Positions 21,914 through 33,271 of a DNA stretch of 64,000 bases are shown piece by piece. The DNA is taken from contig CM075943.1 in assembly GCA_038030265.1 (NCBI GenBank), positions 2,666,001 through 2,730,000 of the forward strand, written 5' to 3'. Under the pieces are notes generated by a model that saw only the letters and a list, made by a program, of their open reading frames with translations, did not search any database and was not told the DNA's origin. Position 1 is the stretch's first letter, and each line of letters starts with the position of its first letter. The position numbers and the translations under genes were made by a program. The stretch comes from Corythucha ciliata. Lineage: Eukaryota; Arthropoda; Insecta; Hemiptera; Tingidae.

Positions 21914-22512
21914 CTCCCAATTTTATATACAAATAAAAATTGTCTTTGACTTGTGTTACGGTTTGTTCTTCGTGATTTCCTGTGCATTTGTGATTATACT
22001 ATTTTTTCTGACACCTACTCAAAAAATGACTACTTGATCGATTATTCTTCTTGTGGATCCAATTTAAATTTCATTGAACTAACAGGAAGGATCAGCGCTG
22101 AATTTATTATTCTCCAATTAAGTTCATTTTATGAAAATTGGTTCGCCTTACTGAAATGGTGAGATAACCTCGTATCTCACCACGTTATGAAAAATGATAA
22201 CCTCGTAACTGGAGGATATAAATGTGGTTGACTTGATTTGCTTTTTTTAGTGGTTTCCCATGCGACTGGCCATCGGAATAGAAAAATGGTCATTTGAAGC
22301 TATAAAAGTTTTAACTTCCAACGGAATAAACCATTTTTTGTCCTTCCTGAAAAATTTGATTTTTTTGAGATACGAGTTTATCATGTGATGCCATCGATAT
22401 TTGATTTTAAACATATAGTAGATTTTAAATATATAGAACAATTTTTACATGTTTTTTGTGTTATAATATGACTTAGAATTGGTAAGTTGGTAGCCCAACT
22501 TAGGTGGGAGTA

Positions 22513-22988
22513 TGTTGGCGGTGGAAAAGTGCGCGAGTAAGGAGGCAGTGTTCGCTCTGAAATTAAGAAAATAAGAGACATTTGAATTCGTTCATTAGTT
22601 GGTAAGATTGATATTCTGTATGCTTAGCTTAATTTGATTGGCTCTCGAAAAGGATTTGTGTATAAGGGGGGATGAGCTCTACGCTCTGTGTGAGGATTGA
22701 GTTAGAGATGAGCGAGAGAACTTCGATGATGCACTATAAAAAGATATACAAGACCTTTTTTTTAAACTGTGAAGTGGCGTTGTTTTCATTACCTTTTTTC
22801 GAGAAAATCCCTAGGCGAGGAACCGATCGACACTGTGTGGAAATCCGCTAATGGGACTTGGAACAGCAACAAAAGATAAGTACCTGCCAGTTGACCGTAC
22901 TTATGGAAAAGGCGAGTTAGCCGCTTAAGAATTAACCCCCCACCCCGTCTCGTCAACCCAAAGTCTGCGGTTTGGACATTATTGAACA
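22513..22988 (+). mobile_element. BEL/Pao 3' LTR (copy B)
   Basis: It is the counterpart of 7120-7596, with the same polypurine tract, TGTTGG start and TATAAAAAG box. Only a few base differences from A are visible. Confidence 0.6.
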
Positions 22989-23101
22989 ATTATCACTAAT
23001 TAAGCTTTTCCCACAAAATTTCCCGGGTTTTCTTACACGCCATTTTTTCGATTCTTTCTTTATGTTATAATCAACACCAATGATACTGAGGACTTTCACC
23101 T

Positions 23102-23291
23102 CCTCTCCTTCTTCTTTCCTTCGGGAACTAATACAATCTTGTTTGCAGTTTTTTTATTTTAACAACTCAGTTGTTGTTTGAGCAGTTCACGGTGCTGAAG
23201 AGTGGTTACTGTTTTGTGCCCGAAATGCATCCAAAATAAAAAAACTACAAACAAGGTTGTATTATTTCCCGAAGGAAAGAAGAAGGAGAGG
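23102..23291. repeat. Foldback hairpin (copy B)
   Basis: Arms 23102-23160 and 23233-23291 are inverted copies, the same as 7709-7898. Confidence 0.75.
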
Positions 23292-23538
23292 AAGTGTACG
23301 GAGATACAACCTGGAAAAAGGACTTTCCGACCGTTGTCCGGGAAGCTCTAAGAAGCTCCCACGTTGAAAATATGTTGGTGTCCATGGAAGGAGGTTCTAA
23401 CTCTTCATCAATTCACGCGCTATATTTTCACTACCGTGAAGATATACCTTCCTATAATGAAATTATAGGAATATATACCTATCCTTTCCTATAATGAAAT
23501 TGTTCTGTGACAACGACCACTCAGAAAGCGTACCAATG

Positions 23539-23542
<4 letters not shown>

Positions 23543-23594
<52 letters not shown>
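23543..23594 (+). repeat. 52-bp A tract
   Basis: An uninterrupted A run where copy A has 16. It directly precedes the hAT reading frame. Confidence 0.9.
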
Positions 23595-23596
<2 letters not shown>

Positions 23597-24579
23597 CGTC
23601 GCATTTGACAAGAGATCGCGGACAACTCAACATTTTTCTACGGGGAAGCATCAAACATTCGGCGAGAGATTGGTGCGAGTTACATTTGGGTCTCCATAGA
23701 CGAGACTACTGACGCTGAAGGGCGATACATTGCATCCGTGATAGTTGGAACTTTGTCGAAAGATGAACCAGGAAAGAAATTCTTATTAACCGTGAAGCAA
23801 CTTGAGCAAACTAACGGCCAAACGATTGCTAGATTGTTCAATGACAGTATGTCACTTTTGTGGCCATCAGGGGTACTTCACGAAAACGTTCTAGCATTTG
23901 TCACTGATGCAGCTCCCTACATGAAAAAATCAGGTAAGGCTATAAACGTGTTTTATCCAAAGATTATCCACATCACGTGCCTTGCCCATGGCCTGCACCG
24001 AGTGGCTGAGGAAATAAGGAGTACTTACAAGATGTGGATCTGTTGATTGCAAGTGGGAAGAAAGTGTTTCTAAAAGCTCCCGCCAGAGTTGTCAAATTAA
24101 AATCCATGTACCCTGACCATGTACCACCTACCCCCGTTATTACTCGATGGGGAACCTGGCTAGAAGCAGCTTGTTATTATGCTGAAAATTATGATAAGAT
24201 CCAGTCAGTAATTGAGTCATTTGAACGTGAAGAATCGGCTGCTGTTGCGTTGATGAGGACGTTATGGTCTCAGGATCTAAAAAGCCACTTGGCCTTCATT
24301 TGTTCTCGTTATGGGGATTTGACAAAAACTTTGACATTTCTCGAAACTGAGGGACTCAACATAATGCAGAGTTTCGGAGCAGTCGAGCAGTTGCGAACGA
24401 AGTGGACAGAGTGTGCCACACCCAATGGATGGATGGATTCCTTCAGTTTCCTACGTTTTTTCACCAAAACATTTAAAACAGCGCTTGGTAACGAGATACC
24501 TGCCCTGCTGATACGTGGTGGTCATAAATCTCACACTGAGAAAAAGGGTCTGCGAAAAAATACTGCAAAAGCAATTTAA
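23595..24579 (+). pseudogene. hAT transposase, disrupted (copy B)
   Basis: It is the same hAT family as 8160-9410, but about 260 bp are deleted between GCATCAAA and CATTCGG (near 23655), removing the N-terminal part of the catalytic region. A single missing A near 24030 (ACTTACAAGATG versus ACTTACAAAGATG) shifts the frame after RSTYK. The remaining motifs (FVTDAAPYMKKSGKA, TRWGTWLEAACYYAENYDK) are intact. It cannot make a full protein. Confidence 0.85.
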
Positions 24580-25067
24580 CTGCTAAAACTAGACGATACG
24601 GCTAAGTCTCCTTGAAGAGTCAGTTCTGCTGTCACGAGCAGACTGTTGTTTTCGCTCGTCTATTACTCCTCAAATGACAGTTTCCATGCTTTTCGCCCTT
24701 TCAAAGTAGCCGTATTGCCGTACTAGCAGTATTTGAGCTACACTGCTCTGTGCTGGGTACTGTGAAATCTTGTAGTGGGGATGGTTTTTTTGATAAAAAC
24801 GCCGACCGGGAGTCTTCGAAATCCGGGGATTGATCGTTTTTAGCAGCATGGAACAATGCAAAAACGATAACCTGCTAAGTCCAGATGGTGGGTTACCCTG
24901 CCGAAATAGAAGAACGAGTCCTTGGGGTGGGGGGGGGGGACGTGGGTAGTGCTAATGAGAATATCACATGCTCCAATATTATATTCAACGACAGGTACAA
25001 TGATCCCACAAGTAAAATAATCGTACCTGTAGTGCCCACAATAAGGGTTCTCATAGGGCTACGGTGT

Positions 25068-26325
25068 CGTGGACTTAGCGCACGTGAAGTTAGCGCACAC
25101 GGTAAATCCAGGTAGAAGTCGTGGGGGTAGCGCACCGTACCTGCTTGAAACCCCTGTCAACATCAAAAGTTGTCACATTTAAAATCCCGCCAAATCGAAC
25201 ATTTTCCGCAACGTCAGATCCGCCGTCTTCTCTGTCCTTTTCTTGCCTCTAAATGCCTAATTTGTTTATTCTCAAATTGTTCATTATTGGAGAGCTTCAA
25301 TAGTAAATGAAGCAAAGTATCATAACACTAGATAAGTGTTTTTACACTAATCTGTCAACAGCCGACCCACAGGAGATTCAGCAGAATTTGTTACTGGAAA
25401 AAACACGAAATTCAGTTCACTTTTTATTTTTATTTTTTAAGTAACTAGCAGTATTTAAAGGCAGCTGCTTTTACATTTTATTCCTGGAATTCCTACTGTT
25501 AGATTTAGTGCTCTTTTCAGAAATGTAGTTTATTTGGTTCCACGTTGAAGGGTTAGTCCATTAGGACCACTTTTTGTTGTGTTTTGGTTTAAACAACATG
25601 AAATTAAGAAAAATGAAGAAGAGTAAAAATTAAGAAATTAAGAGGAACTGATGTGGCCATCGGCCTCGGCTATGGTCCACCCCCGTTGGATCACCCCTCA
25701 TCGGCTACGCGGCATACACTCCCCCACCATAAAGTAATGCATTAATTCTGGTATTGAAGGCCCGTTCACAAGCTCTATGATTTTGTTGCGTGGTATTTCT
25801 GCAGCCTATCAAAATGTATACACTCCACATAACGTAGTAAACACATAGAGGGACTATAAAGACCAATTAAATCTCCTGGAAACTCTGCATATGCAGAAAG
25901 ATCTATTTTTTTCCAATTTGGTCCCCAAAGTGACTTTAGACCAGCTTGAACTTTTACCTTGAAATTTCAAGCCCTCGTTCAACTTATGTATTTGTAAACA
26001 TGCTTATTACAGAGTATTAAAACGAAGGAAGGCGAGAAAGTGAATGCAGTTGCAGAGTAGTAGAAAAGGGGTGGTTTCATGAGTGTATACGGGAGTCGAG
26101 AAATTACCACTTCATCCCCCCCCCCTTTATGAAGATGATACTACAGTTTGAAGTGATGAAGGTAGGTTGAAAGAGGAATATGGAGAACCTTCCTCAATTA
26201 TAAAGTTAAGAGGCTTAGCTTCGCCCTAAGCTTGACGAGGGTATTTATCCAGGTACGGTGCGCTACCTCCACGACGTTTACCTGCATTTACCTTGTGCGC
26301 TAACTTCACGTGCGCTAGGTCCACG
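25068..26325. mobile_element. TAGCGCAC-TIR element (copy B)
   Basis: It has complete TIRs on both sides: CGTGGACTTAGCGCACGTG at the left, and its inverted partner ending at 26325. There is no ORF inside. The short C run near 25680 has 5 C where copy A has 13. Confidence 0.65.
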
Positions 26326-27846
26326 CAATCAACTTTTCTCGGGTGACATTTTCTTCTAGTTCTTTACCTCCTCTTAGCAACTGTACCTTCCTCTTGAGAC
26401 TTGCCCTTGCTTTTACGAGTTTCTCTTCAAGTCGTTTATCACTTGACTCCATTTCGCCTACTGGCACTTGTATCGGATGTTTTTCATATTTTAATAGTAG
26501 TCTAGTAAAAGAAAGGTAGTAGATTGAACCAGCTGGTAACTCCAAAGTTGTGATTGGGATTTGTTCGGAGGGGTCTGGAGATGGTGTACTCATAAGTCCC
26601 CGCCTCTAGCCCACGAGCTAGCTGCTGGACGTAGCAAAACGTGCATAATTTTTCACTTTATTACCTGTAGTTCGTAAACTCTAGGTCACACCCAAAAACT
26701 TATGGGATGACAAAACAAAGTTGACAAAATTCCTCAAAAATTAGTTTTCGACAAGATTTTTGTAGCTTCAACCGCTTAAGAGATAATAGCGTTAAAAGTG
26801 ACACTATTCTCGAACCCCTTCACTGTTTTTTATGAACAATGCGTTGTAGCGTCCTCGCCGTTGACGTTACGACATTGATGCATAGCAAAGAAGTTAATCA
26901 TCATGAAATTCTCTTTACAAAAAACAAAAATGATACTCGCTTATCTCCGATAGGTGTCGATATACACGCAGTAGGAGAAAATTCCCTAACAATAAAAACT
27001 GTATTCTTATGGGATGGTCCTGTTAATTTGATGAAAACGGCTATTTGATAAACTAGTATTGTTAACTTATCACAGGTAATTTGAAAAATAGCTTGAACTA
27101 ATGTGTCTTTAACCGTTTTAAGGCTCATTTTACGTCAAAGTTAGCTGTATATGAGGATATTCGGTCTGTCCGTTCCGAGAACTGTAATGATCGCGGGGAC
27201 ATGGAAACAAGCGTTCTCATAGCGAAAATTGCTCATGTAAAGGTCCCAGGCAACTAAGAAATTCCAGCGGAACCTTTTTTCCCCTCGGGTTACTGAAGCA
27301 AGCCGAAAACCTAACCGTGTTGAGGGGTGTATAGAGCATTGAGGGCAGAAAAAGGGCTCTGAATAACTTCTTCAGAGCATGCACTCTGGCATGGTCGCAA
27401 ATCAAACGAGGTGATACGATTAACGCATCCTCTACCGTACCTAGCCGCATGCCGCGTGATTTCTAGATGCCAGAGTGCATGCTTGAGAGTGTCTTCCGCT
27501 GATTGGGGAGGGGAAGGAGTGCCCGGTCCGGTCAACCCTGTTCATTCTAGTCAAAGGGACTAGTCAGTTTAGATTTATACATCGAACGGGTGAGTTGTTG
27601 GTTGTACCTATTATGTATAGTTTTACGTTATCTATTGTGTTCCGTTATTATCTCGTTCTGTTAGTGTTAATGTTGGTCATTGCTGTTGTTGACCCTCCTG
27701 CTTATTTAGCTTGCTTATGTGTTATATTCAAATTCTGACGGGGGGATTTTTGATTTCTGTTGAAACTAGGTGTGTTGAAAATGGCCGATTGGCCGAAACC
27801 GGTCCAATAAATAAATATAGCAACAGCGGGAGAGGACTTATTTTCC

Positions 27847-28215
27847 TTGTTTATCTGGATTTATAAATATTATGAAACTTTCCCAATCACTCTTGAAAAC
27901 TTCCCAGTGCATTCTACATTTTTAAACCTCAGTTTTGATGAAGTTCATAAATTAAACGTATTCATGACACCCTTTGAAGAATTAGAAGAAAATTACTCTA
28001 CTTTTGACCATGTGCCAATCTTATACTCCTTTTGTATTCTGTCCCTTTGTATTATATCGCTTTTGCTAATTCTTAAATTCCAACCCTTCAATTTCAATTG
28101 TCTAAAAAGAAAAGTAAATGAACCCATTGAAGTAAACGAAACAATTGAAGTAAATTCGCCTGAAACTAATCATGCTCAATCACCCCCAAAATTTTGTGTA
28201 CCCAGTATATTTTGA
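27847..28215 (+). pseudogene. Envelope-like C-terminal fragment (copy B)
   Basis: It is the same 122-codon fragment as 12671-13039, with a Phe for Leu change in the MTPFEELEE segment. One hydrophobic membrane-spanning segment is followed by a polar tail, then a polypurine tract and LTR. Confidence 0.5.
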
Positions 28216-28246
28216 CATGTGGAACTGCCAAACTTAAGGAGGGAGG

Positions 28247-28446
28247 AGTTATAGAGCAATAATCCCGTATTTCTATGTAACCCTAGATCCCTGCGAAATG
28301 CAGAATCTTCAATTTTGTACTAGAATAAATAGTCTAGGAAAATAGAAAGACAGTTAGTCGATTGGTGTAACGCGTAGAGATAACTTGTGCGGAAAAATAA
28401 AATGAAGTTTTTTAAAAACCATTTTTGTCGTTCGGACCATTTAACT
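28247..28446 (+). mobile_element. Short gypsy-type LTR (copy B)
   Basis: AGTTA...TAACT termini, the counterpart of 13071-13270. Confidence 0.55.
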
Positions 28447-28743
28447 TACGAACTACAGGTAATAAAGTGAAAAATTATGCACGTTTTTCTACGTCCAGCT
28501 GCTAGCTCGAGGGCTAGAGGCGGGGACTTTTGAGTACCCCATCTCCAGACCCCTCCGAACAAATCCCAATCACAACTTTAGAATTACCAGCTGGTTCAAT
28601 CTATGCCTTTCCAAGAAGCATTCGTTTACTAGACTATAGGGGTATTCATGAAAAATGTTAAACCTTGTATTTGTTTTACGCTAAATTCGGAACAAATGGG
28701 TAAGGCCATAGAAACGGAGAAACTGAACACAAAAAATTCTTAG

Positions 28744-28824
28744 GGCTTAGCTTCGCTCTAAGCTTGACGAGGCTTAGCTTCGCTCTAAGCTTGACGAGGC
28801 TTAGCTTCGCCCTAAGCTTGACGA
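28744..28824 (+). repeat. 27-bp minisatellite, three units (copy B)
   Basis: Three tandem units, against two in copy A. The third unit carries GCCCTAAG where the first two have GCTCTAAG. Confidence 0.85.
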
Positions 28825-28965
28825 GGGTATATCTAGGTACGGTGCGCTACCTCCACGACGTTTACCTGCATTTACCTTGTGCGCTAACTTCACGTGCGCT
28901 AGGTCCACGCAATCAGGGCTACAGGGGCTTGCTGCGAGGGGTGGAAGTAAACAATCTTCATTAAG

Positions 28966-29673
28966 TAATTAAAGATTATTTGAGTACAAACATTCAAATT
29001 TTATTAATGGCCGACTAGTTTCGGAGTAGACTGCACTCCATTTCCATTTCCAAAAAGTTAAAAAATAGAATAGCTCAACACGTTTGTGATACTAAAAATA
29101 GAAAAAATAATACTGGGCTTAGTGAACATCATAATAAAACGGGGCATATTTTTAATTTTAAAGACGTTAGTATATTGGATCGGGAGAACAACTGCGGAAA
29201 ATTAAAAGTCTTGGAAAAATTACATATAAATTTGGGGGAAAAAACTGTCAATTTTCAGTTGGATAGTGTTGGAGTAGAACCGTATAAGAACGTTTTGGCA
29301 ATGTATAAGAGAAGTGGTGGAAAAAGCAGATATGGGAGTGGGTTGAGGGGGTGTGGCTCTCTGTCTTGAAAGATAAAAGGGTTTAAATCATTTAGTACAG
29401 AAACAAGTTTCCTTGTACATCCGTCGCCGGGATTTTTGGGAATTTTGCGTGAGACGTTTGTCAAAGAGATGTGAGTAAACGTTAAGCTAGATTTTTAATA
29501 ATTGTTGAGAATTCTTGTTGATTGTTGTGATGTCTCCTTTTAGTTGTTTCGGCCTCGAAAATGGAGTGCAGTCTACTCCGAAACTAGTCGGCCATTAATA
29601 AAATTTGAATGTTTGTACTCAAATAATCTTTAATTACTTAATATTAATAACATTCACGAAACTCATAAAAATT
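28966..29673 (+). mobile_element. Penelope-like element insertion, copy B only
   Basis: The insertion is 708 bp, flanked by a 13-bp duplication AATCTTCATTAAG (28953-28965 and 29674-29686) present once in copy A. It has 78-bp inverted arms (28966-29043 and 29559-29636), then a 37-bp tail. The frame from about 29102 reads TGLSEHHNKTGHIFNFKD, then LDRENNCGKLKVLEKLHI and KTVNFQLDSVG, the usual C-terminus of the Penelope GIY-YIG endonuclease. The rest of the polymerase is absent, so this is a 5'-truncated copy. The arm includes CTCCGAAACTAGTCGGCC near the end. Confidence 0.85.
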
Positions 29674-30073
29674 AATCTTCATTAAGTTCCATCAAGAAAT
29701 CGTTGCTCAATTTTATTATTTCAGTTATAAATAGAGGTACCTACCTACACATAAAAGTGTAAGAATCAGCGAGTGAGCCAAATGAAAGGGGAATGGGAGA
29801 GAAAGAGAATTGTACATTTGTACCGTCGTAAAGGTAGGTTTACACGCTGCGATGTGTCGTTGCAATTTGTCGGTGCGATCGGGTTGTTGCGATTTGTCGT
29901 TGTGTGTAAACGTAGCATCGCAACGATTTGTCGGGGTTGACCGCACCCGGATCAATTTCTGAGAATCGCAACGACAAGTTGTTACGTGTAAACGATGACC
30001 CCACTTGTTGGTGTGCAATCCCAAGCTCAGTCTGTGTTCTGGCGATGGATCCGTATCTTTTTAATCGTGAATT

Positions 30074-32320
30074 ATGGAAGATTCTTCCCCAAAACAGACT
30101 CCTAGGGAGTTTTTGAGTGAATTTATTGAACTTTATCGTAGTTTAAAATGTCTGTGGCTCATTAAGAGCAGAGAATATTCCGATAGGAATAAAAAAGAAC
30201 TGGCTTACAATCAGCTCGTTAAAAAATATCAGGAGTTTGATCCTTCAGCAAACAAAAACACTGTTGTTAAAAAAATAGCTTCGCTAAGAACGGTCTACAA
30301 GAAGGAATTGGCAAAAGTATTGAAATCTGAAAAATCCGGAACCGGCGCTGATGATCTGTATAAACCTTCTTTGTGGTAGTACTTCGACCTCCTTCATTTT
30401 TTGAGAGACCAAGACTCTGCAAGACCTAGTAGGAGTACAATGAGTGATGCGGTTCAGAAAACACAAAGTGAAGTAAGTAAAACATTTCATTTCGTGTAAT
30501 AATACCGTTATAATTGTTTTACAATATTAAATTATACTTAAATTCTTTTTGTTTTTTATTACAAAGACAAGCACATTTACTGACAAAAAGTTAATGAAGA
30601 ACATCGCAGTTTCTAAACATCTCATAGTTTAAATAAAACTAAAGCTTTTAACTAATTTACTCTAAATTTCAAACGTTCAATGCAAAAGCTTCTTGCCAAG
30701 GAACTGACCCCTCCTCGTTAAAGTACGCACAGAACTTTTCTCGAACGGTTTTCGCTTCTTGTAAAACTTGACCTCCTGAACGTCTTTCGAGATTGTGGAA
30801 CAATTCGGGATCAGGCCTAGCACCTTGTTGATTAGTACCATCGATAATATTTTCTTGGTCGAAAATTTCAGGAGGGGAGTAAGTAGATGATTTTTTACTC
30901 AATAATTTGTGCAAAGCACAGCAAGCAAGAACAACAGATTCGATAGATTCCACTTGTAAATTTATTGCAGTGTGAAAAATACGAAAACGCGAGGCTAAAA
31001 TTCCAAAACTGTTCTCGACTACTCGCCTGGCCCTCGATATACGATAGTTACATATTCTTCTCTCGTTATTAAGAGAATCCCGACCATAAGGTTTAATAAG
31101 ATGAGGTCTGAATGCAAAGGCATCATCACCCACAAAAACATATTCCAGGGCAACATCACAGCTAACTGGTTCGGGTCCAGGAATATTTAGTTGCTTGTTT
31201 GTTAGTCTTTCGTAGAAAAGAGTGTTATTAATCACACCTCCATCTGATATTCTACCGTTTGTCCCTACATCACAAAGTATAAATTCACAGTGAGCGTTTG
31301 CTATAGCCATCAAGACTATGCTGTGTGTCTTTTTGTAGTTGAAGTAATAGGAACCACTATCCTTTGGAGGAACGATTCGGACATGCTTGCCATCTATGGC
31401 TCCCAAGCAATGAGGAAATTGTCATTTCTCTTCAAAATCTGAGGCAATTTTGACCCACTCATCGGCTGTTTTAGGAAACTGAAAAAAAAAAATCAATTAT
31501 TTTATATTGGCACAAGTATAAAAATGCAAAATGTCTTGGCACTATTCTCACTTTACGAATTTTTAATTAAAAAAAAAACATAGAATAGGTAGGTACCTAA
31601 GAAAAAAAAAATTTATGTACATACGTAAGAATTAAAAAGGTATTAAATTCAATACTATTAATTTCCTACAAATTTATTTCCTCGTCACGTTTCCTGACAC
31701 CTGCTTTTTATTTCAAACAGGAGGATTCAGAACCTACGGATCTACCCCATTCCGAACAAGTGGATGTGGCTCTTCCAACACCTGTTGATGGGGAATCAAG
31801 CACATCACGAAGCGTGACACCATCACCAATTGTATCGAGGCCTAATAAGAAAAAAAAGGGGTTTACTCCGGCAGATGAGGTGATACAGCTCGCGGGAGAG
31901 CAGCTAAAAAGTATTCGTGCTGATGATGAATTCGACGCCTACGGAAAGTATGTAGCCCATAAGCTACGTTCCCTCAAAGGAACCCAGGCCATATTCGCTA
32001 GAAAACTCATAAATGACGTGATTTTTGAGGGGGAACTTCAAACCCTCACCAAAAATTTCAAAGTGATGGACAGTCAACCACACTGTTCATTTGACTATAA
32101 TCAGCAATTTAGCCCCCAACTTTATCACCAACAATCCTACCCCCACACGTCGCGAAGGCCAGACCATCAATCCTCAAATTCTCATATGCTCATGCTCAAC
32201 CCGCAACAACACAACCCTTGTTCATCCAGTAATTCCGTTCAACAGCCCCAACGCTCTCCAATATTTACTCTCAACCAAGATTCTCATGGTAGTATGACAG
32301 CTAAATGCGCAAACAAGTAA
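30074..32320 (+). pseudogene. Harbinger Myb/MADF helper (copy B)
   Basis: Exon 1 is 30074-30472, ending ...AGTGAA|GTAAGT. Exon 2 is 31721-32320 after TTTCAAACAG. The joined frame is in phase, unlike copy A. The MADF-like domain covers residues 1-110, and the BESS-like helix lies in exon 2 before a Gln/Pro-rich tail. The TAG at 30377-30379 between LW and YFDLL is shared with copy A, so it predates their divergence. Either the family tolerates or splices around it, or both are dead. Confidence 0.65.
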
Positions 32321-33271
32321 TCCTCGTCAACCTCGTGACCAGCCAGGACCACAACTTAATAGGTCCGTTCCATTGTTTTGCTTGTGCTACACCAGTGTAG
32401 AAAACCATGTGATTCCATTGACTTATTCTGAAAAATTGAATGAAACCAGATGATTTTCTTCAAAAGTGTAGCACTCGCGAAACAATGGAACGGACCTAAT
32501 GTTTCGACCTATTTTTCAAATTTCGAGTAGCAGAACATCTGTTTTATATTCCATGACTATTCACTTTATATTGTAATTACACTTCATTTATGTATTAAAT
32601 TGCATTTTTTCTACTTTTTCAATTTTTCGTTACTTTTTTTTGGCTGTAGGGCATACTATCGACTCTGATTTTTTTCTCATGGAAAAATGTTGTTTTTTTC
32701 GCATTTCTCGGCGTAGCAGGATATTTTTTTATGTAAAAGTAATGTTTGGTTACAACCTACCTTTTTTGTTGGAAAATGAAGACTATTCCATATTTTTATA
32801 TGAGTAATAATAATTATATTCATTAAAAAAAATCAATAATACAATGATACTTACTTGGATGTATTGTTGTAATACTTTGTAGATAGCCTCACAGGTTTCT
32901 GGTATTATTGAGCTGAGAGCTGGTTTAGAAATGGCAGTGGAAAACTCCATGTCCTTCAACGTTCTTCCGGTGGCAAGAAATCGTAAGGTAGCTGAGAGTC
33001 TTTCGTGCGGGGATATCGCTTTTCTCATTACCGTATCATTTTTCTGAATAAATGGAGAAACCAAGCCCAACAACTCTCGATAGGTCCTCTCGTCCATCCT
33101 CAAATAGTTTCGCCAGTCATTCGGCTCGTTCATCAATTCTTTTAAGAGCTTCACATGAGAGAATTCTCTCTTCAGCAACCACTCGCGGCTCCACTTCGAC
33201 CTGGATTTGCGCGATTTTTCTCTTTTTTTCATCAAACATCCGATTTGCAAAGACAACAGCACGGCCTCCAT
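30669..33271 (-). pseudogene. Harbinger DDE transposase (copy B)
   Basis: Exon 1 runs from 33271 (ATG in ACCATGG context, MEAVLLSLQIGCLMKK) to 32855 at an AA|GTAAGTATC donor. Exon 2 is 31478-30669. Exon 1 has the N-terminal harbinger pattern WRNYLRMDERTYRELLGLV and SATLRFLATGRTLKDMEFS. Exon 2 has the DDE core (GAIDGKHVRI, VFVGDDAFAFR, ENSFGILASRF) and reads to the natural end FALNV. A TGA replaces a Trp codon just before QFPHCLG (plus-strand TCA at 31422-31424), upstream of all three catalytic residues. Copy A is intact at that position but has a different stop. Confidence 0.85.
32360..32498. mobile_element. TA-flanked foldback MITE (copy B)
   Basis: Same element and position as 16437-16575, in the transposase intron. 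Confidence 0.75.

Larger units (their letters stand above)
18957..22396. mobile_element. 3.44-kb DNA transposon, Sola-like, copy B only
   Basis: The ends CGATGGCATCACATGATAAC and its inverted partner form a 32-bp TIR with one mismatch (CGATGG...CCATCG). ATAT flanks both sides (18953-18956 and 22397-22400), and copy A has an uninterrupted CTATATATTTGAT, so the target duplication is 4 bp ATAT. The motif TGATAACCTCGTATCT or close variants occurs at least ten times near the ends in both orientations. One long ORF fills the middle. A 4-bp duplication and a DDE-type protein fit the Sola superfamily, but I cannot confirm the superfamily. Confidence 0.85.
26516..28626. repeat. Inverted repeat enclosing Env/LTR fragment (copy B)
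   Basis: The arms 26516-26686 and 28447-28626 correspond to those of copy A at 11340-13450. Confidence 0.6.
17564..32988 (+). repeat. Copy B of the duplicated block
   Basis: It begins at the sequence equal to 5413 and stays collinear with copy A to 32988, where A meets the gap. Relative to A it has insertions at 18957-22396 (DNA transposon) and 28966-29673 (Penelope-like), a longer A tract (52 versus 16), one more 27-bp unit, and a ~260-bp hAT deletion. The right flank beyond 32988 is unique. Confidence 0.9.

Noticed and set aside
5413..32988. True tandem segmental duplication
   Set aside because: Not excluded, but the copies abut a contig break at both matching ends, which favours an unmerged overlap.
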